A DNA stretch of 64,000 nucleotides from Neorhodopirellula pilleata. GTDB lineage: Bacteria; Planctomycetota; Planctomycetia; Pirellulales; Pirellulaceae. The notes under the pieces are model-generated. The model did no database searches. It was not told where the DNA came from and saw nothing but the letters and a program-made list of their open reading frames with translations. This document shows positions 1 to 9,749 of the stretch, in pieces. Every line of letters starts with the position of its first letter. Position 1 is the stretch's first letter. The translations under genes and the position numbers were made by a program. The DNA lies in assembly GCF_007859915.1 (NCBI RefSeq), contig NZ_SJPM01000017.1, forward strand, positions 35,739-99,738, given 5' to 3'.

Positions 1-215
1 GCGAATTGCTTGCGACCGGTTTTGAATTCGCTCAGCAACAAAAACGACTCGCCGCAGAGGAATCCCGGCGTGCCGCAGAGGAATCCCGGCGTGCCGCAGA
101 GGAATCCCAGCGTGCTGCAGAGGAATCCCGGCGTGCTGAAGAAGCGGAACTAGAAAAAAAACGACTGATCGAATTATTGAAACAGCACGGCATCGATCCG
201 CATGGGCAAGGATGA
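1..215 (+). CDS. Uma2 family endonuclease, C-terminal part only
   Basis: The gene enters from the left edge. The visible part is the C-terminal tail of a Uma2-type (DUF820) PD-(D/E)XK protein: it begins ELLATGFEFAQQQ and ends HGIDPHGQG, closely matching the tail of the next gene (LIATGFESAQQQ ... HGIDPHDLVT). The tail is a charged helical segment built from four tandem copies of a seven-residue unit (RRAAEES type) encoded by a 21-bp repeat. The catalytic domain lies outside the window, so activity cannot be judged. It is a tandem paralogue of the gene starting at 330. Confidence 0.75.
   Translation, partial: ELLATGFEFAQQQKRLAAEESRRAAEESRRAAEESQRAAEESRRAEEAELEKKRLIELLKQHGIDPHGQG
51..134 (+). 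repeat. 21-bp in-frame tandem repeat, 4 units
   Basis: Four consecutive 21-bp units (51-71, 72-92, 93-113, 114-134), nearly identical, encode the AAEESRR heptad repeat in the tail of the Uma2 gene. The unit is a multiple of three, so changes in copy number lengthen or shorten the coil without breaking the frame. Confidence 0.9.
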
Positions 216-329
216 TTGTTCGTTTCCTCTCGATCGAGACAACCAACGATCGACTGGGTCAACGACCGGCTGACTCAACGATTACAATGCAATGCTTTGC
301 CCGCCGCCGTTGGTATTTGAAGGAGTCCG

Positions 330-1103
330 ATGTCATCCGCCAGTGATCCGCCCGATTTTCCACCGCCTTTTGAGTTGAAGCCACTGCCACTCGAACTTTG
401 GCCTTCAGTCGAGCACATTGTTACGGAAGTCGATGCCCCATTGAATAACGTCTTCAGTCAAAAGCAAATGCGTTTGCTGACCGAATCGTTATACGCGTCC
501 TGGCAACCCGAATCTCCTTTTATCGCGTTCGCCAATGTGGGGCTGTTCTATGGGGTGAATTTACCGCCGCTCGTTCCAAATGTCATGCTATGCGTTGATG
601 CCCGACCAACGGAAAATCTTCTTCCGAAACTCAGACGCTCTTACTTTGCCTGGGCCTATGGCAAGTCACCCGAGGTAGCGATCGAAATTGTGTCCGACCG
701 TGAGGGCAAAGAGGACACCGATAAAATGAAGATCTACAACAATTTTCGCGTGTGCTACTACTATATCTTTGATCCCGAACATCACCTCAGCGACGAGACC
801 CTGCGAGGCTATCGGCTCCTAGGTTCTGAGTACGAGCTGATGACCGATCCGGCATCGACAACAGAAACGATCGGGCTTGGCCTGACGTTGTGGAACGGCC
901 GCTACGAAGACACCGACGGCTTATGGCTACGATGGGTCGATCCGAATGGTGAACTGATTGCGACCGGTTTCGAATCCGCGCAACAACAAAATCAACGCGC
1001 CGAAGAGGAAGCTCGGCGTGTCAACGAAATGATGATTGAAAACAAACGTTTAGTTAAGCTGTTAAATCAGCATGGCATTGATCCCCACGACTTAGTCACC
1101 TGA
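330..1103 (+). CDS. Uma2 family endonuclease (DUF820)
   Basis: 257 aa; ATG preceded by AGGAG with 4-nt spacing. The PD-(D/E)XK fold residues of Uma2 proteins are recognisable: D90, then E119 in the segment EVAIEIVS, then D131/K132 and Y136 in the D-K...Y signature, and an FDPE strand at about 147-150. A coiled C-terminal tail (about 215-250) resembles that of the upstream partial gene. Uma2 proteins are very abundant in Planctomycetes and Cyanobacteria; the family is assumed to be nuclease-like but its biological role is not settled. The long Pro-rich N-terminus (PPDFPPPFELKPLP) is unusual. Substrate and role are unknown. Confidence 0.85.
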   Translation: MSSASDPPDFPPPFELKPLPLELWPSVEHIVTEVDAPLNNVFSQKQMRLLTESLYASWQPESPFIAFANVGLFYGVNLPPLVPNVMLCVDARPTENLLPKLRRSYFAWAYGKSPEVAIEIVSDREGKEDTDKMKIYNNFRVCYYYIFDPEHHLSDETLRGYRLLGSEYELMTDPASTTETIGLGLTLWNGRYEDTDGLWLRWVDPNGELIATGFESAQQQNQRAEEEARRVNEMMIENKRLVKLLNQHGIDPHDLVT

Positions 1104-1161
1104 CTCGTTTCCAAAACCTGCTGTCCCGTCCCCACTTCCTGCCTTCTTGTGCCACCCCAAT

Positions 1162-3729
1162 ATGAAATTTGTGCTTTTGCTGACGCTTGTTTTGACTTGT
1201 TTGTTCGATGCGGTGTTCGCCACGGGGGCCGATCGACCGACGCTCGCCGACGTCCCCGCCGGCGACGTTTCGTCGGCTTCGTTTGATCAAAGCGAAATTT
1301 TTCCCGGCACGGTGCGTGACTACTTTGTTTACGTGCCGAAGAAGTATTCCGCCGACCAGCCAGCCCACCTGATGGTGTTCATGGACGGCAAGAACTACGT
1401 CAAACCGGACGGAGCATTCCGTGCCACCGCGGTGATGGACAAGCTGATCTCCCAAGGCGACATGCCGGTCACGATCGGCGTATTCGTGAATCCTGGAACG
1501 ATCCCGGCTACTCGACCCGGCGCGGCCGATCGCAGCAATCGCTCGTATGAGTACGATACGCTGAGCGATGATCATGCGAGGCTGTTGATTGAGGAGTTAC
1601 TCCCCGTTGCACTGGAGGGATACAACGTTTCGAGCGACCCGGACGACCGTTGCGTCGTCGGCATCTCTTCCGGTGGCATTGCCGCGTTCACGGCAGCTTG
1701 GCAACGCCCCGATCAATTCGGCAAGGTGATCAGTCACATCGGCAGCTTCACGAATATCCGTGGCGGTTGGGCGTATCCCGGCTTGATCCGCAAGACCAAG
1801 ACCGACCCCAAATCGATCAAGGTCTATCTGCAAGATGGCGTCGACGACTTAAACAACTTGCATGGCAATTGGCCGCTGGCCAACCACGACATGGCGGCGG
1901 CACTGCAGTTCGCCGGCTACCGGTATAAGTTCGTCATGACCGACGGCGGTCACAGTGCCAAATGGGCGGCCACCGAACTTTCCGATGCGATGCGCTGGAT
2001 CTGGGACGACAACGCCGAATCCACGGTGGTGCCTAATCCGGAAACCAATGCCCCGTTGGTGCATCATCCCGACGCACTGCCCAATCCCGATGTGCCGGCC
2101 GGTACGGTGACCAAGATGCCGGAACTTAAATCGAAAGTGTTCCCTGGCACAACTCGTGATTGGTGGGTTTACGTGCCCGCTCAATATGACGCGTCGAAAC
2201 CGGCGGCATTGATGGTGTTCCAGGACGGCCAGCGGTTTCAAGACGCCAAAGGACCGTGGCGGGTTCCGATCGTGTTTGACAATCTGATCGCCCGTGGCGA
2301 CATGCCGCCCACGATCGCCGTATGCATCAACCCCGGTACCGACCCGAGCAAGAATAGCAAGAAGCCGACCAACCGTAGCTACGAATACGACGGTTTAGGA
2401 AACGCCTATGTGCGGATGTTGGTTGAGGAAATCTTGCCGATCGTGGAAGCCAAGTACAACATCAGCCAGGATCGTTCGATAAGGGCCATTGGAGGTTCTA
2501 GCAGCGGCGCGATTTGCGCGTTCACCGCCGCGTGGGAGCGACCGGATTTGTTCAGCAAGGTGTACTCGAGCGTCGGTAGCTTCACGAATCTTCGCGGGGG
2601 CGACGTTTATTCGGCGATCGTCCGCAAGACCGAGCCCAAGCCGATCCGCGTCTACATGGCCGACACCAGCGGCGACGTCGACAACGCGTTCGGCAGTTGG
2701 CCTTGGGCAAACCGCAAGATGGCTTCGTCACTTCAGTACATGGGCTATGACGTGCGGTTGGATTGGGCCGAAGGCTACAAACACGGCCCCAATTACGGCG
2801 GCTCCCGATTCCCTGAGGGCATCGCGTGGTTGTGGCGAGATGAAACACACGAGCCGAAGACCAACACCCGAGACGACCTGCGCGGTGATATGACGTTGTT
2901 GAACTTGTTGATCCCCGGTGAAAATTGGGAAGTCGTTGCGGGAGATTTGGGATTCGCCGACGCACCATGCGCCGATGCGCAAGGCAATTTTTACTTTTGT
3001 GACATGAAGGCCCCCGCGATCTACCGTGTCGATGCGGTCAACGGTTCGAAGTCGGTGGTCGTGGAGAAAGCCGTCAGTGGTTTAATGTTTGGTCCCGAGG
3101 GAATGTTGTACGGTTGTCACGGTGGATCGAAACACGTCGTCGCGATCGATCCAAAATCGGGCGAGATCCACGAAATCGCGGGCGGCGTCACGCCGAATGA
3201 TTTGGCCGTTTCGGACGCAGGTTTCATCTACATCACCGAAACGAAAGAGCAACAGGTCACGCGAATCAACATTGCCACCGGCGAAACCAAGGTGGTTGAT
3301 ACTGGAATTACGCGTCCCAACGGGATCGCCTTGTCGGGCGACGGCGGAACCTTGGCCGTTTCTGATCATGGCGGATCGCACACGTGGATGTTCCGCGTTA
3401 ACGGCGACGGAACGCTCGACGCCAAAATGCCCGCCATGCCGATGCGATTGGCGATCGATCCCAAAGGTAAGTTTGAATTCAATCAACCGCCTCCGTACCA
3501 ATCCGCATCCAAAGGTGACGGCATGGCGGTCGACGCCGCCGGGCGTTATTACGTCACCAGCGACCTCGGCGTGCAGATCTTCGACTCGACCGGCCGACCT
3601 TGTGGCGTCTTACCTAAACCCGACGCCAACCAACCGCTAACCAGCTGCACGCTGGGTGGGACCGGACACAATTACCTTTACGTCACCAACGGCGACACCG
3701 TGTATCGCCGAAAACTGACGGTCAATTGA
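1162..3729 (+). CDS. Secreted double esterase with C-terminal SMP-30/gluconolactonase-like propeller
   Basis: About 855 aa from the ATG at 1162, chosen because MKFVLLLTLVLTCLFDAVFA is a clean signal peptide; an earlier in-frame TTG at 1147 only adds five residues. Two tandem alpha/beta-hydrolase domains of the enterochelin-esterase/esterase-D type follow (about 30-290 and 305-575). Each has a nucleophile elbow, GISSGG and GGSSSG, and the parallel segments VFPGT.RD..VYVP and NRSYEYD. The remaining 270 residues form a SMP-30/gluconolactonase-like beta-propeller (TRPNGIALSGDGGTLAVSD). The product is probably a periplasmic or secreted carbohydrate-ester hydrolase. The duplication inside one polypeptide and the fusion to a propeller are the unusual points. 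Substrate not predictable. Confidence 0.8.
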   Translation: MKFVLLLTLVLTCLFDAVFATGADRPTLADVPAGDVSSASFDQSEIFPGTVRDYFVYVPKKYSADQPAHLMVFMDGKNYVKPDGAFRATAVMDKLISQGDMPVTIGVFVNPGTIPATRPGAADRSNRSYEYDTLSDDHARLLIEELLPVALEGYNVSSDPDDRCVVGISSGGIAAFTAAWQRPDQFGKVISHIGSFTNIRGGWAYPGLIRKTKTDPKSIKVYLQDGVDDLNNLHGNWPLANHDMAAALQFAGYRYKFVMTDGGHSAKWAATELSDAMRWIWDDNAESTVVPNPETNAPLVHHPDALPNPDVPAGTVTKMPELKSKVFPGTTRDWWVYVPAQYDASKPAALMVFQDGQRFQDAKGPWRVPIVFDNLIARGDMPPTIAVCINPGTDPSKNSKKPTNRSYEYDGLGNAYVRMLVEEILPIVEAKYNISQDRSIRAIGGSSSGAICAFTAAWERPDLFSKVYSSVGSFTNLRGGDVYSAIVRKTEPKPIRVYMADTSGDVDNAFGSWPWANRKMASSLQYMGYDVRLDWAEGYKHGPNYGGSRFPEGIAWLWRDETHEPKTNTRDDLRGDMTLLNLLIPGENWEVVAGDLGFADAPCADAQGNFYFCDMKAPAIYRVDAVNGSKSVVVEKAVSGLMFGPEGMLYGCHGGSKHVVAIDPKSGEIHEIAGGVTPNDLAVSDAGFIYITETKEQQVTRINIATGETKVVDTGITRPNGIALSGDGGTLAVSDHGGSHTWMFRVNGDGTLDAKMPAMPMRLAIDPKGKFEFNQPPPYQSASKGDGMAVDAAGRYYVTSDLGVQIFDSTGRPCGVLPKPDANQPLTSCTLGGTGHNYLYVTNGDTVYRRKLTVN

Positions 3730-4723
3730 CATTCCCTAACGCCTGGGCGAGTTTTTCGCGTACGACGGGCAGGACTCGCTCTTGAACCTCGCCGAGCGTG
3801 CCTTCCAAGAATGCTCCGGCGGCGGCTTTATGTCCGCCGCCTCCGAACTGGCGGGCGATCTCGTTGCAGTCCATCCCGCAACGACTTCGAAACGACAACT
3901 TAAAGCCGCCGCGAAGTTGACCGACGAAGATCACTGCCGCTTGTGTTCCGCGAACCGACAACGTCAAGTTGATTGCGTCTTCGGTATCGCTGGCTTCGGC
4001 ACCGCAAGCGTCGAAATCCTCTTTGTTGACGTGAGTATAGACGAGCGTGCCGTCCATTTCGGCGGTCGTTCGAGAAAGAATTAAACCACGCAACTTCAAT
4101 CGACCGATGGTATCGCGTTCATATAAATCACCATACACTTCACTGGGTACCACTCCGGCTTCAAGCAGCCGAGCGATCGTGCGGTAGGTTTCCGGCGTGA
4201 CGGATGGGAACCGAAACCAACCCGTGTCGGTGGCGATCGCGGCGAATACGGGGACGGCCATCGTGCGGGTGATCGGAACGCCGAACGCGTCGGCCGCTTG
4301 GATGACCAATTGGCCTGTCGCTTCGGCTTGGTAGTCCTTGTACATCGTCGCACCAAGGTCGTCTTCGCCGACGTGGTGATCGAGGACCATTTTGTCGGCG
4401 CGTGATTGTCGGATGACGTCGCCCATGTCGCCGAGTTGAGCCCACGCGCTCGTATCAAGAATCATGATGCAATCAGCGGTCACGTCGGCCGCTTCGACGC
4501 TGTCACCGAGCACATCGATCTTGCCGGCTGGATCCAAGAACGACAATGCCGGAGGGGTGCGATGGGCGTTGATGATTCGGACGTCTTTACCGATCGCACG
4601 CAACACCTCTGCCATCCCAAGTTCGCTGCCGAGCGCATCGCAGTCCGGACGGATGTGACTGACCAAGATAAACGATTGGTAATGGCTGACTTGATCGACG
4701 AAGGCTTTCCAGTTGACGCTCAC
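3722..4723 (-). CDS. nrnA: DHH-family oligoribonuclease / pAp phosphatase (NrnA-like)
   Basis: 333 aa. The DHH phosphoesterase motifs are intact: H23-x-R-x-D27-x-D29 near the N-terminus (SHIRPDCDALGSELG), D90 in ILDTS, and the DHH triad at 115-117 (VLDHHV). The C-terminal DHHA1 domain carries the GGGGHKAAAG substrate-binding loop. NrnA-type enzymes degrade 2-5-nt RNA to mononucleotides and dephosphorylate 3'-phosphoadenosine 5'-phosphate. The stop codon overlaps the end of the convergent esterase gene by 8 nt. ribF starts the same-strand cluster just upstream with a 21-bp gap, so nrnA is probably the last gene of a dgc-ribF-nrnA operon. Confidence 0.88.
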   Translation of the reverse strand: MSVNWKAFVDQVSHYQSFILVSHIRPDCDALGSELGMAEVLRAIGKDVRIINAHRTPPALSFLDPAGKIDVLGDSVEAADVTADCIMILDTSAWAQLGDMGDVIRQSRADKMVLDHHVGEDDLGATMYKDYQAEATGQLVIQAADAFGVPITRTMAVPVFAAIATDTGWFRFPSVTPETYRTIARLLEAGVVPSEVYGDLYERDTIGRLKLRGLILSRTTAEMDGTLVYTHVNKEDFDACGAEASDTEDAINLTLSVRGTQAAVIFVGQLRGGFKLSFRSRCGMDCNEIARQFGGGGHKAAAGAFLEGTLGEVQERVLPVVREKLAQALGNVN

Positions 4724-4744
4724 AAGCGATTCTTTCTTGAAGGA

Positions 4745-5701
4745 CTAAAACGGTGATGATGAAACGATATGGCGGACCTCCGTTAGATCTTTTTTCATCT
4801 GAGCGACAAGCTCGGAGGCGTCCGCGAATTTCCTTACTTCTCGAACCCGGTGGATCAGTTCGACGGTAAGAATTTGATCGTAGAGACCGCCATCGTAATC
4901 GAGCAAATGAACTTCGACCTTGGTTTTGTTTTTTTCGTCGAAAGTTGGATTCGGGCCGATGTGGATCGCCGCGATGCGTTGGCCACCGTCGGCCGTCAAC
5001 GCTCGTCCGGCGTAGACGCCGTTCTCAGGCAACATTTCGGCGATCGAGACAAGATTAGCGGTGGGGAACCCGAGTTGGCGACCACGACCTTCGCCCGAAG
5101 CTACTTTGCCGCTGACACGGTAAATCGAACCCAGCATCTCGTTGGCCAGGGCGATTTCTCCCGAAGCGATCGCTTCACGGATTCGAGAACTGCTGACCAA
5201 CCGGTCGTCGCGGACCGAGGGCTCGACGATGGTCAGTTGAATGTCATGAGCCTCACAAAGTTCTCGCAACCGCGTCACGTTGCCGGTTCGATCGCGACCG
5301 AAGAAAAAGTTGGGACCTTCTACTAAAGCCTGTCCGGCGAGGGTGTCCACGATCAACGAGTGAAAGAATTCGTCGGCGGTTTGATTGAGAAAGTTGCGGG
5401 TTGCTTCACAAACCAACAAGTAATCGATTCCGATCGCAGTCATCAACTCGGCGCGGCGGGGCAGGGCGGTCAACGCGGGCGGGGCACCATGGGGACGCAG
5501 TACGGATGCAGGATGAGGATCGAGGACGATCGCGATCGCGGGCCCGGCCAAACGGTCCGCTTCACGCCGAACATGACGCAGCAGTTCCTGGTGCCCAAGA
5601 TGAACACCGTCAAAATTGCCGATGCTAATCGCGCCGCCCCGAAGCCGCTTCTGTTGTGCCGGATCCGAAACAACCTGGTCCAAACGAATCAGTTGCGTCA
5701 T
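4745..5701 (-). CDS. ribF: Bifunctional riboflavin kinase / FAD synthetase
   Basis: 318 aa, normal length for RibF. The N-terminal FMN adenylyltransferase domain has the nucleotidyl-transferase signature SIGNFDGVHLGHQ (about 27-39). The C-terminal flavokinase domain has GRGRQLGFPTAN (about 205-217) and ends in the usual helical tail. It makes FMN from riboflavin and ATP, then FAD. Its start overlaps the stop of the diguanylate cyclase gene upstream (ATGA), so the two are translationally coupled. The N-terminal coding region contains one copy of the GGGGCAGGGC-type motif that recurs in this window. Confidence 0.93.
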   Translation of the reverse strand: MTQLIRLDQVVSDPAQQKRLRGGAISIGNFDGVHLGHQELLRHVRREADRLAGPAIAIVLDPHPASVLRPHGAPPALTALPRRAELMTAIGIDYLLVCEATRNFLNQTADEFFHSLIVDTLAGQALVEGPNFFFGRDRTGNVTRLRELCEAHDIQLTIVEPSVRDDRLVSSSRIREAIASGEIALANEMLGSIYRVSGKVASGEGRGRQLGFPTANLVSIAEMLPENGVYAGRALTADGGQRIAAIHIGPNPTFDEKNKTKVEVHLLDYDGGLYDQILTVELIHRVREVRKFADASELVAQMKKDLTEVRHIVSSSPF

Positions 5702-6684
5702 GACCGAACGACTTCCGGTGCGCCGAACAACTGGGGTCCCGATCCGTCGTCAAAGTACACTCGATTGCGGCCGCGATTTTTTGCGCAGTACAGCGCCGCA
5801 TCGGTACGCCGCACGATCGGTCCGATGACCAACTCGTCGCGTGGCTCACTCAAGCCGACGCTCATCGTCACAACCGCCGCCACGTTGCCCGCCTGGATCG
5901 GTTCGTCGGCGATCCGAATGCGAAGTTGATTGAGTTGCTTGGCGGCGTTACGCAATGGCGATCGGGTCAAGATGGCAAACTCTTCACCGCCAAAGCGGGC
6001 GACAATCTCCGCGTCACTTAAATAGTTACTTAACTGGGATGCGATCCGTTGCAAGACGACATCCCCGACCGGATGCCCATGCGTATCGTTGATTGATTTG
6101 AAATGATCGATATCAACTAAGATCAATGTGAACGAGCCGCCGCCTCCGCGATACTCCGCAAACATCTCGTCGAGTTTCTTGTCAAACGCACGTCGATTGA
6201 ACAAACCCGTCAGCCCGTCGGTGCGAGCCTCGGTCAAATAGGACTCGATTTGACTGGTTTGCTCGGCGAGCTGTTTTTCGGCGGCGTCCAAACGGGATTG
6301 CAATTCCTCATTGGTGCTCATGATCTGCGTGATCATGCTCAACATTCGAGTGTCACTGGCGGCGCGAGCTTCACCGGCCGATCGCGATGACGACTGACTT
6401 TCGTTGTGAGCCGAAGCGAGGTTGCGACGAACGTCTTGACTGATCTGCTTCAAATTGGATTGGTAATCCGAAACATTATCGGAATACTCATGTGTCCAGC
6501 GGGCAAGGCTTTGAAGCATGCCCACAATCCGCTGGCGATCGTCTTCGTCGACGAGCGGCGGAATCAGCCCATCATTGACAACTCTCACCCGGCGACGCCG
6601 ACGGCCGAAAAAATAACCGAGACTCAATAGCGCACCGGCCAATGCCAAACCGAGAAAGAGCAGCGGTAGATTTTCGGAAGGCAT
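5698..6684 (-). CDS. Membrane-anchored GGDEF diguanylate cyclase
   Basis: 328 aa. One N-terminal transmembrane segment (about 5-25) is followed by a basic stop-transfer stretch (FGRRRRRVRV), a helical linker (about 60-170) and a GGDEF domain that starts at DGLTGLFNRRAFD and has the active-site loop RFGGEEF. The loop is of the active GGEEF type, so c-di-GMP synthesis is likely. No RxxD product-inhibition site is seen just before the loop. It overlaps ribF by 4 nt. The input signal is probably sensed through the membrane or linker region, but no named sensor domain is present. Confidence 0.9.
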   Translation of the reverse strand: MPSENLPLLFLGLALAGALLSLGYFFGRRRRRVRVVNDGLIPPLVDEDDRQRIVGMLQSLARWTHEYSDNVSDYQSNLKQISQDVRRNLASAHNESQSSSRSAGEARAASDTRMLSMITQIMSTNEELQSRLDAAEKQLAEQTSQIESYLTEARTDGLTGLFNRRAFDKKLDEMFAEYRGGGGSFTLILVDIDHFKSINDTHGHPVGDVVLQRIASQLSNYLSDAEIVARFGGEEFAILTRSPLRNAAKQLNQLRIRIADEPIQAGNVAAVVTMSVGLSEPRDELVIGPIVRRTDAALYCAKNRGRNRVYFDDGSGPQLFGAPEVVRS

Positions 6685-6701
6685 CGGGAAGTACGTGGAC
6701 T

Positions 6702-7958
6702 TTACGCCAAAGACGAAACGGATTCGTGAGACCGGATCAGCTCACCTCGGGCGATGACGACTAGACCGCTGTCGGTCACCGTCAAGCCGCGAGCGGCATC
6801 GGCGCTCGGATCATAACCGATTTCCGTTTCCGGTGGGATAGACACTCCCTTGTCGATGATGGCTCGTCGAATGCGTGCATGACGCCCCACGATCACATCA
6901 TCAAACAGGATGCTATCCTCGACGCTAGCGTAGCTGTTGATTCGGCAATTCGCACCGATGATCGATCGCGACACATGTCCGCCGCTGAGGATCGCGCCTT
7001 GGCAAATGATCGAATCCATCGCCACGCCGCGGCGACTCGATCGACCTTCACTGCCGAACACGAATTTAGGCGGCGGCAATTGAGGGCGAAACGAACGGAT
7101 CGGCCACTGCGCGTCGTAGAGATTCAATTGCGGGTCGACACTGACTAGGTCCATGTTCGCTTCGTAATACGCGTCCAATGTGCCGACATCACGCCAATAG
7201 GCATCGGTCTTGCGGTTCTCGTCGGTGAACGGGAACGCAAAGACATTACTGTCCTGAATCGCCCGAGGAATGATATTTTTGCCGAAGTCATGGTCGCTAT
7301 CTGGGTCGGTGGCATCTTCGCACAGACGCTCAAACAGAAATCGAGTACTGAACACATAAATGCCCATCGAAGCCAAGCACATGTCCGGGTCATCGAGCGT
7401 CGGGGTCGGGTCCGCCGGCTTTTCTTGAAATTGCAGCATCCGATGGTCGGCATCGGTCTGCATCACACCAAACTGGCTCGCTTCGGAGCGGGGAACGCGC
7501 AAGGCACCGACCGTGATGTCCGCTCCCCGGCGATGGTGAAAGTTCACCATCGACTCGTAGTTCATCTTGTAAAGATGATCGCCCGCGAGCACGACGATGT
7601 ATTCTGGATTCTCCGGCTCGATCGCGTAAATGTTTTGATAAACCGCGTCGGCGGTGCCCTGATACCAATTGTCGTCGATCCGTTGCTGGGGTGGCACGAC
7701 GTCGATGAACTCGCCCAACTCACGGCAGAAATAGTTCGACCAAGCCAACTGGATGTGTCGGTCGAGTGATTGAGCTTTGTACTGAGTCAACAGCAACAAT
7801 CGCCGGATGCCGCTGTTGAGACAATTGCTCAAAACAAAATCGATAATCCGGTACGCACCACCGATCGGAACGGCAGGCTTGGCGCGGTCCCGCGTCAACG
7901 GGTCGAGCCTCGAGCCGCGTCCTCCCGCCAAAATTACCGTCAATGTATTTCGCATCAT
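6702..7958 (-). CDS. glgC: Glucose-1-phosphate adenylyltransferase
   Basis: 418 aa, standard length. The N-terminal nucleotidyltransferase domain shows ILAGGRGSRLDPLT, KPAVPIGGAYRIIDF and the downstream GDHLYKM segment. A C-terminal left-handed beta-helix (about 300-400) carries hexapeptide-like repeats. It makes ADP-glucose from glucose-1-phosphate and ATP for glycogen synthesis. No other glycogen gene is adjacent. The first two codons are both ATG, so the start is ambiguous by one residue. About 245 bp separate it from the divergent htrA gene; promoters for both probably lie there. Confidence 0.95.
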   Translation of the reverse strand: MMRNTLTVILAGGRGSRLDPLTRDRAKPAVPIGGAYRIIDFVLSNCLNSGIRRLLLLTQYKAQSLDRHIQLAWSNYFCRELGEFIDVVPPQQRIDDNWYQGTADAVYQNIYAIEPENPEYIVVLAGDHLYKMNYESMVNFHHRRGADITVGALRVPRSEASQFGVMQTDADHRMLQFQEKPADPTPTLDDPDMCLASMGIYVFSTRFLFERLCEDATDPDSDHDFGKNIIPRAIQDSNVFAFPFTDENRKTDAYWRDVGTLDAYYEANMDLVSVDPQLNLYDAQWPIRSFRPQLPPPKFVFGSEGRSSRRGVAMDSIICQGAILSGGHVSRSIIGANCRINSYASVEDSILFDDVIVGRHARIRRAIIDKGVSIPPETEIGYDPSADAARGLTVTDSGLVVIARGELIRSHESVSSLA

Positions 7959-8205
7959 GTTCCGATCCGTGCTTCGAGCAAAATGAAAGGCAGGCGGGCT
8001 CCCCGCTTTCTGTTATCGGGAATCGAGCAACCCTTGGACCAACAAAAGGGACCGCAATTTCGCCCCTCCTGATCGTTGCCATCTGAACAACTTACCAAAT
8101 TGGTGCGTTGTTTGCTTGTGCGGAACAGTGTGTCCGCCGAACTGCCAATTCGACCACCCCTCACTTCATCCAGAACCCTACCCATTGAAATAGGAGCCAT
8201 CTGCT

Positions 8206-9687
8206 ATGCAAAAGCATTGGAAGCGTGTCAGCCTCGTCTTAGGCATCGCGTGGATTGCCACGCTCGTCGCCGGTTTGGCCATGAGTCTGCCTCAGTCGAC
8301 TCAATCGGAAGCGTACGCCGATCAAGACAACCGGGCTCGGGCCGCCACCCAGAATCTCGATACCGCTCAAGACCTCTCGACGGCTTTTCGAACCGTCGCC
8401 GAAGCGATGCGGCCGAGCGTGGTCAGCATCAGCACCCAAGCCGACATCCGCGCCCGGGTGCGGCAACTACCGCCGAACTTGCGTCGCCAACTCCCGCCTG
8501 GCTTCGAAGAATACTTCGGTGACGGAAATCGTGGTGGCCAACCTCAGCAACAAGGGCAGGGCAGTGGCGTCATCGTCCGTGAAGACGGTTACATTTTGAC
8601 GAACAATCACGTCGTCGAAGGTGCCGATATCGTGACCGTTCAAATGAGCGACGACAGCAAAGTCGAAGCAAAAATTATCGGCACCGACCCGGAGACGGAT
8701 CTCGCCGTTCTAAAAATTGAAAAAGAAGGCCTGACGGCTGTTCCGTTCGGCGACAGCGAGGCGATCCGCGTTGGTGATTGGGTACTCGCCATTGGCAGTC
8801 CCTTCGGATTGGACCAAACCGTTACCGCCGGAATCATCAGCGGCAAGAACCGAGTTCAAGGTATCGTCGACGGCGGACGCGGTTTCGAAGACTTCCTGCA
8901 AACCGACGCGGCGATCAATCCAGGCAATTCGGGCGGACCGCTCGTGAATTTGCGTGGCGAATTGGTCGGCATCAACACCGCGATCCTGTCTCGCTCCGGT
9001 GCAAGTAGTGGTATCGGGTTTGCCATTCCGGTGCAACTGGCCAAACCGGTTATGACGTCGATCATCGAGAACGGTGAAGTCCGACGAGGATTCCTCGGTG
9101 CGCAAGTCGCCGACGTGACTCCGGAAGTCGTCGAGGAATTCGGCCTGAAGATCCAAGACGGTGCCCTCATCCGCGGCGTGCTCGAAGGCCAACCGGCCGC
9201 CAACGCGGGTTTGCAACCCGGCGACGTGATCGTCCAAACCGACGGACGCCCGGTCACCAGCAGCACGCGTTTGGTCAACTACATCGCCAGTCGTCCGCCC
9301 GGTTCGAGCGTGCAGATGGTGGTTAACCGAGACGGGCGTGTCATGAACGTCACCGTGAACTTGCAGGAACGCACCGACCAAGCGATGGCGATGTTCGGCA
9401 AAGGCAACGCGTTGGGCGCCGAGCTCGAACCGGTCACACCTCAATCCGCCGAACGGTACGGCTACTCGGATCTCGAAGGCGGCTTGATCGTCACGAGCGT
9501 CGACGACGAAGGCATCGCCGCCGACGGCGGCTTGCAAGTCGGTGACGTAATCGAATCGGCCGGCGGCCAACCGGTCAATTCAGTACCGCAGTTGACGCAA
9601 ATCTTCACTGCCGCCCAACAGCAACAAGTACCCTTGCGCGTCGTCGTGCGACGCGGCAACACAAGGATCCTGTTGGTGATTCGCTAA
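8206..9687 (+). CDS. HtrA/DegP-type periplasmic serine protease with two PDZ domains
   Basis: 493 aa. An N-terminal signal/anchor (WKRVSLVLGIAWIATLVAGLA) is followed by a trypsin-like domain. The catalytic triad is His in TNNHVV, Asp in ETDLAVLKI and Ser in NPGNSGGPL. Two PDZ domains follow (about 300-390 and 405-490; the first begins RGFLGAQVADVTPE). Such proteins degrade or chaperone misfolded envelope proteins. The gene stands alone and ends in a clear hairpin terminator at 9714-9749. Either DegP or DegQ naming is possible, so no symbol is given. Confidence 0.93.
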   Translation: MQKHWKRVSLVLGIAWIATLVAGLAMSLPQSTQSEAYADQDNRARAATQNLDTAQDLSTAFRTVAEAMRPSVVSISTQADIRARVRQLPPNLRRQLPPGFEEYFGDGNRGGQPQQQGQGSGVIVREDGYILTNNHVVEGADIVTVQMSDDSKVEAKIIGTDPETDLAVLKIEKEGLTAVPFGDSEAIRVGDWVLAIGSPFGLDQTVTAGIISGKNRVQGIVDGGRGFEDFLQTDAAINPGNSGGPLVNLRGELVGINTAILSRSGASSGIGFAIPVQLAKPVMTSIIENGEVRRGFLGAQVADVTPEVVEEFGLKIQDGALIRGVLEGQPAANAGLQPGDVIVQTDGRPVTSSTRLVNYIASRPPGSSVQMVVNRDGRVMNVTVNLQERTDQAMAMFGKGNALGAELEPVTPQSAERYGYSDLEGGLIVTSVDDEGIAADGGLQVGDVIESAGGQPVNSVPQLTQIFTAAQQQQVPLRVVVRRGNTRILLVIR

Positions 9688-9713
9688 TCACTTGATGAAC
9701 TGGACCAGTCATG

Positions 9714-9749
9714 GGCCGCATTCGTGTCAAACGAGTGCGGCCTTTTTTT
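9714..9749 (+). terminator. Rho-independent terminator of the HtrA gene
   Basis: A GC-rich stem (GGCCGCA... pairing with ...TGCGGCC, with further pairing of TTCGT and ACGAG inside) is followed by seven T residues. It lies 27 bp after the htrA stop codon. Confidence 0.85.
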
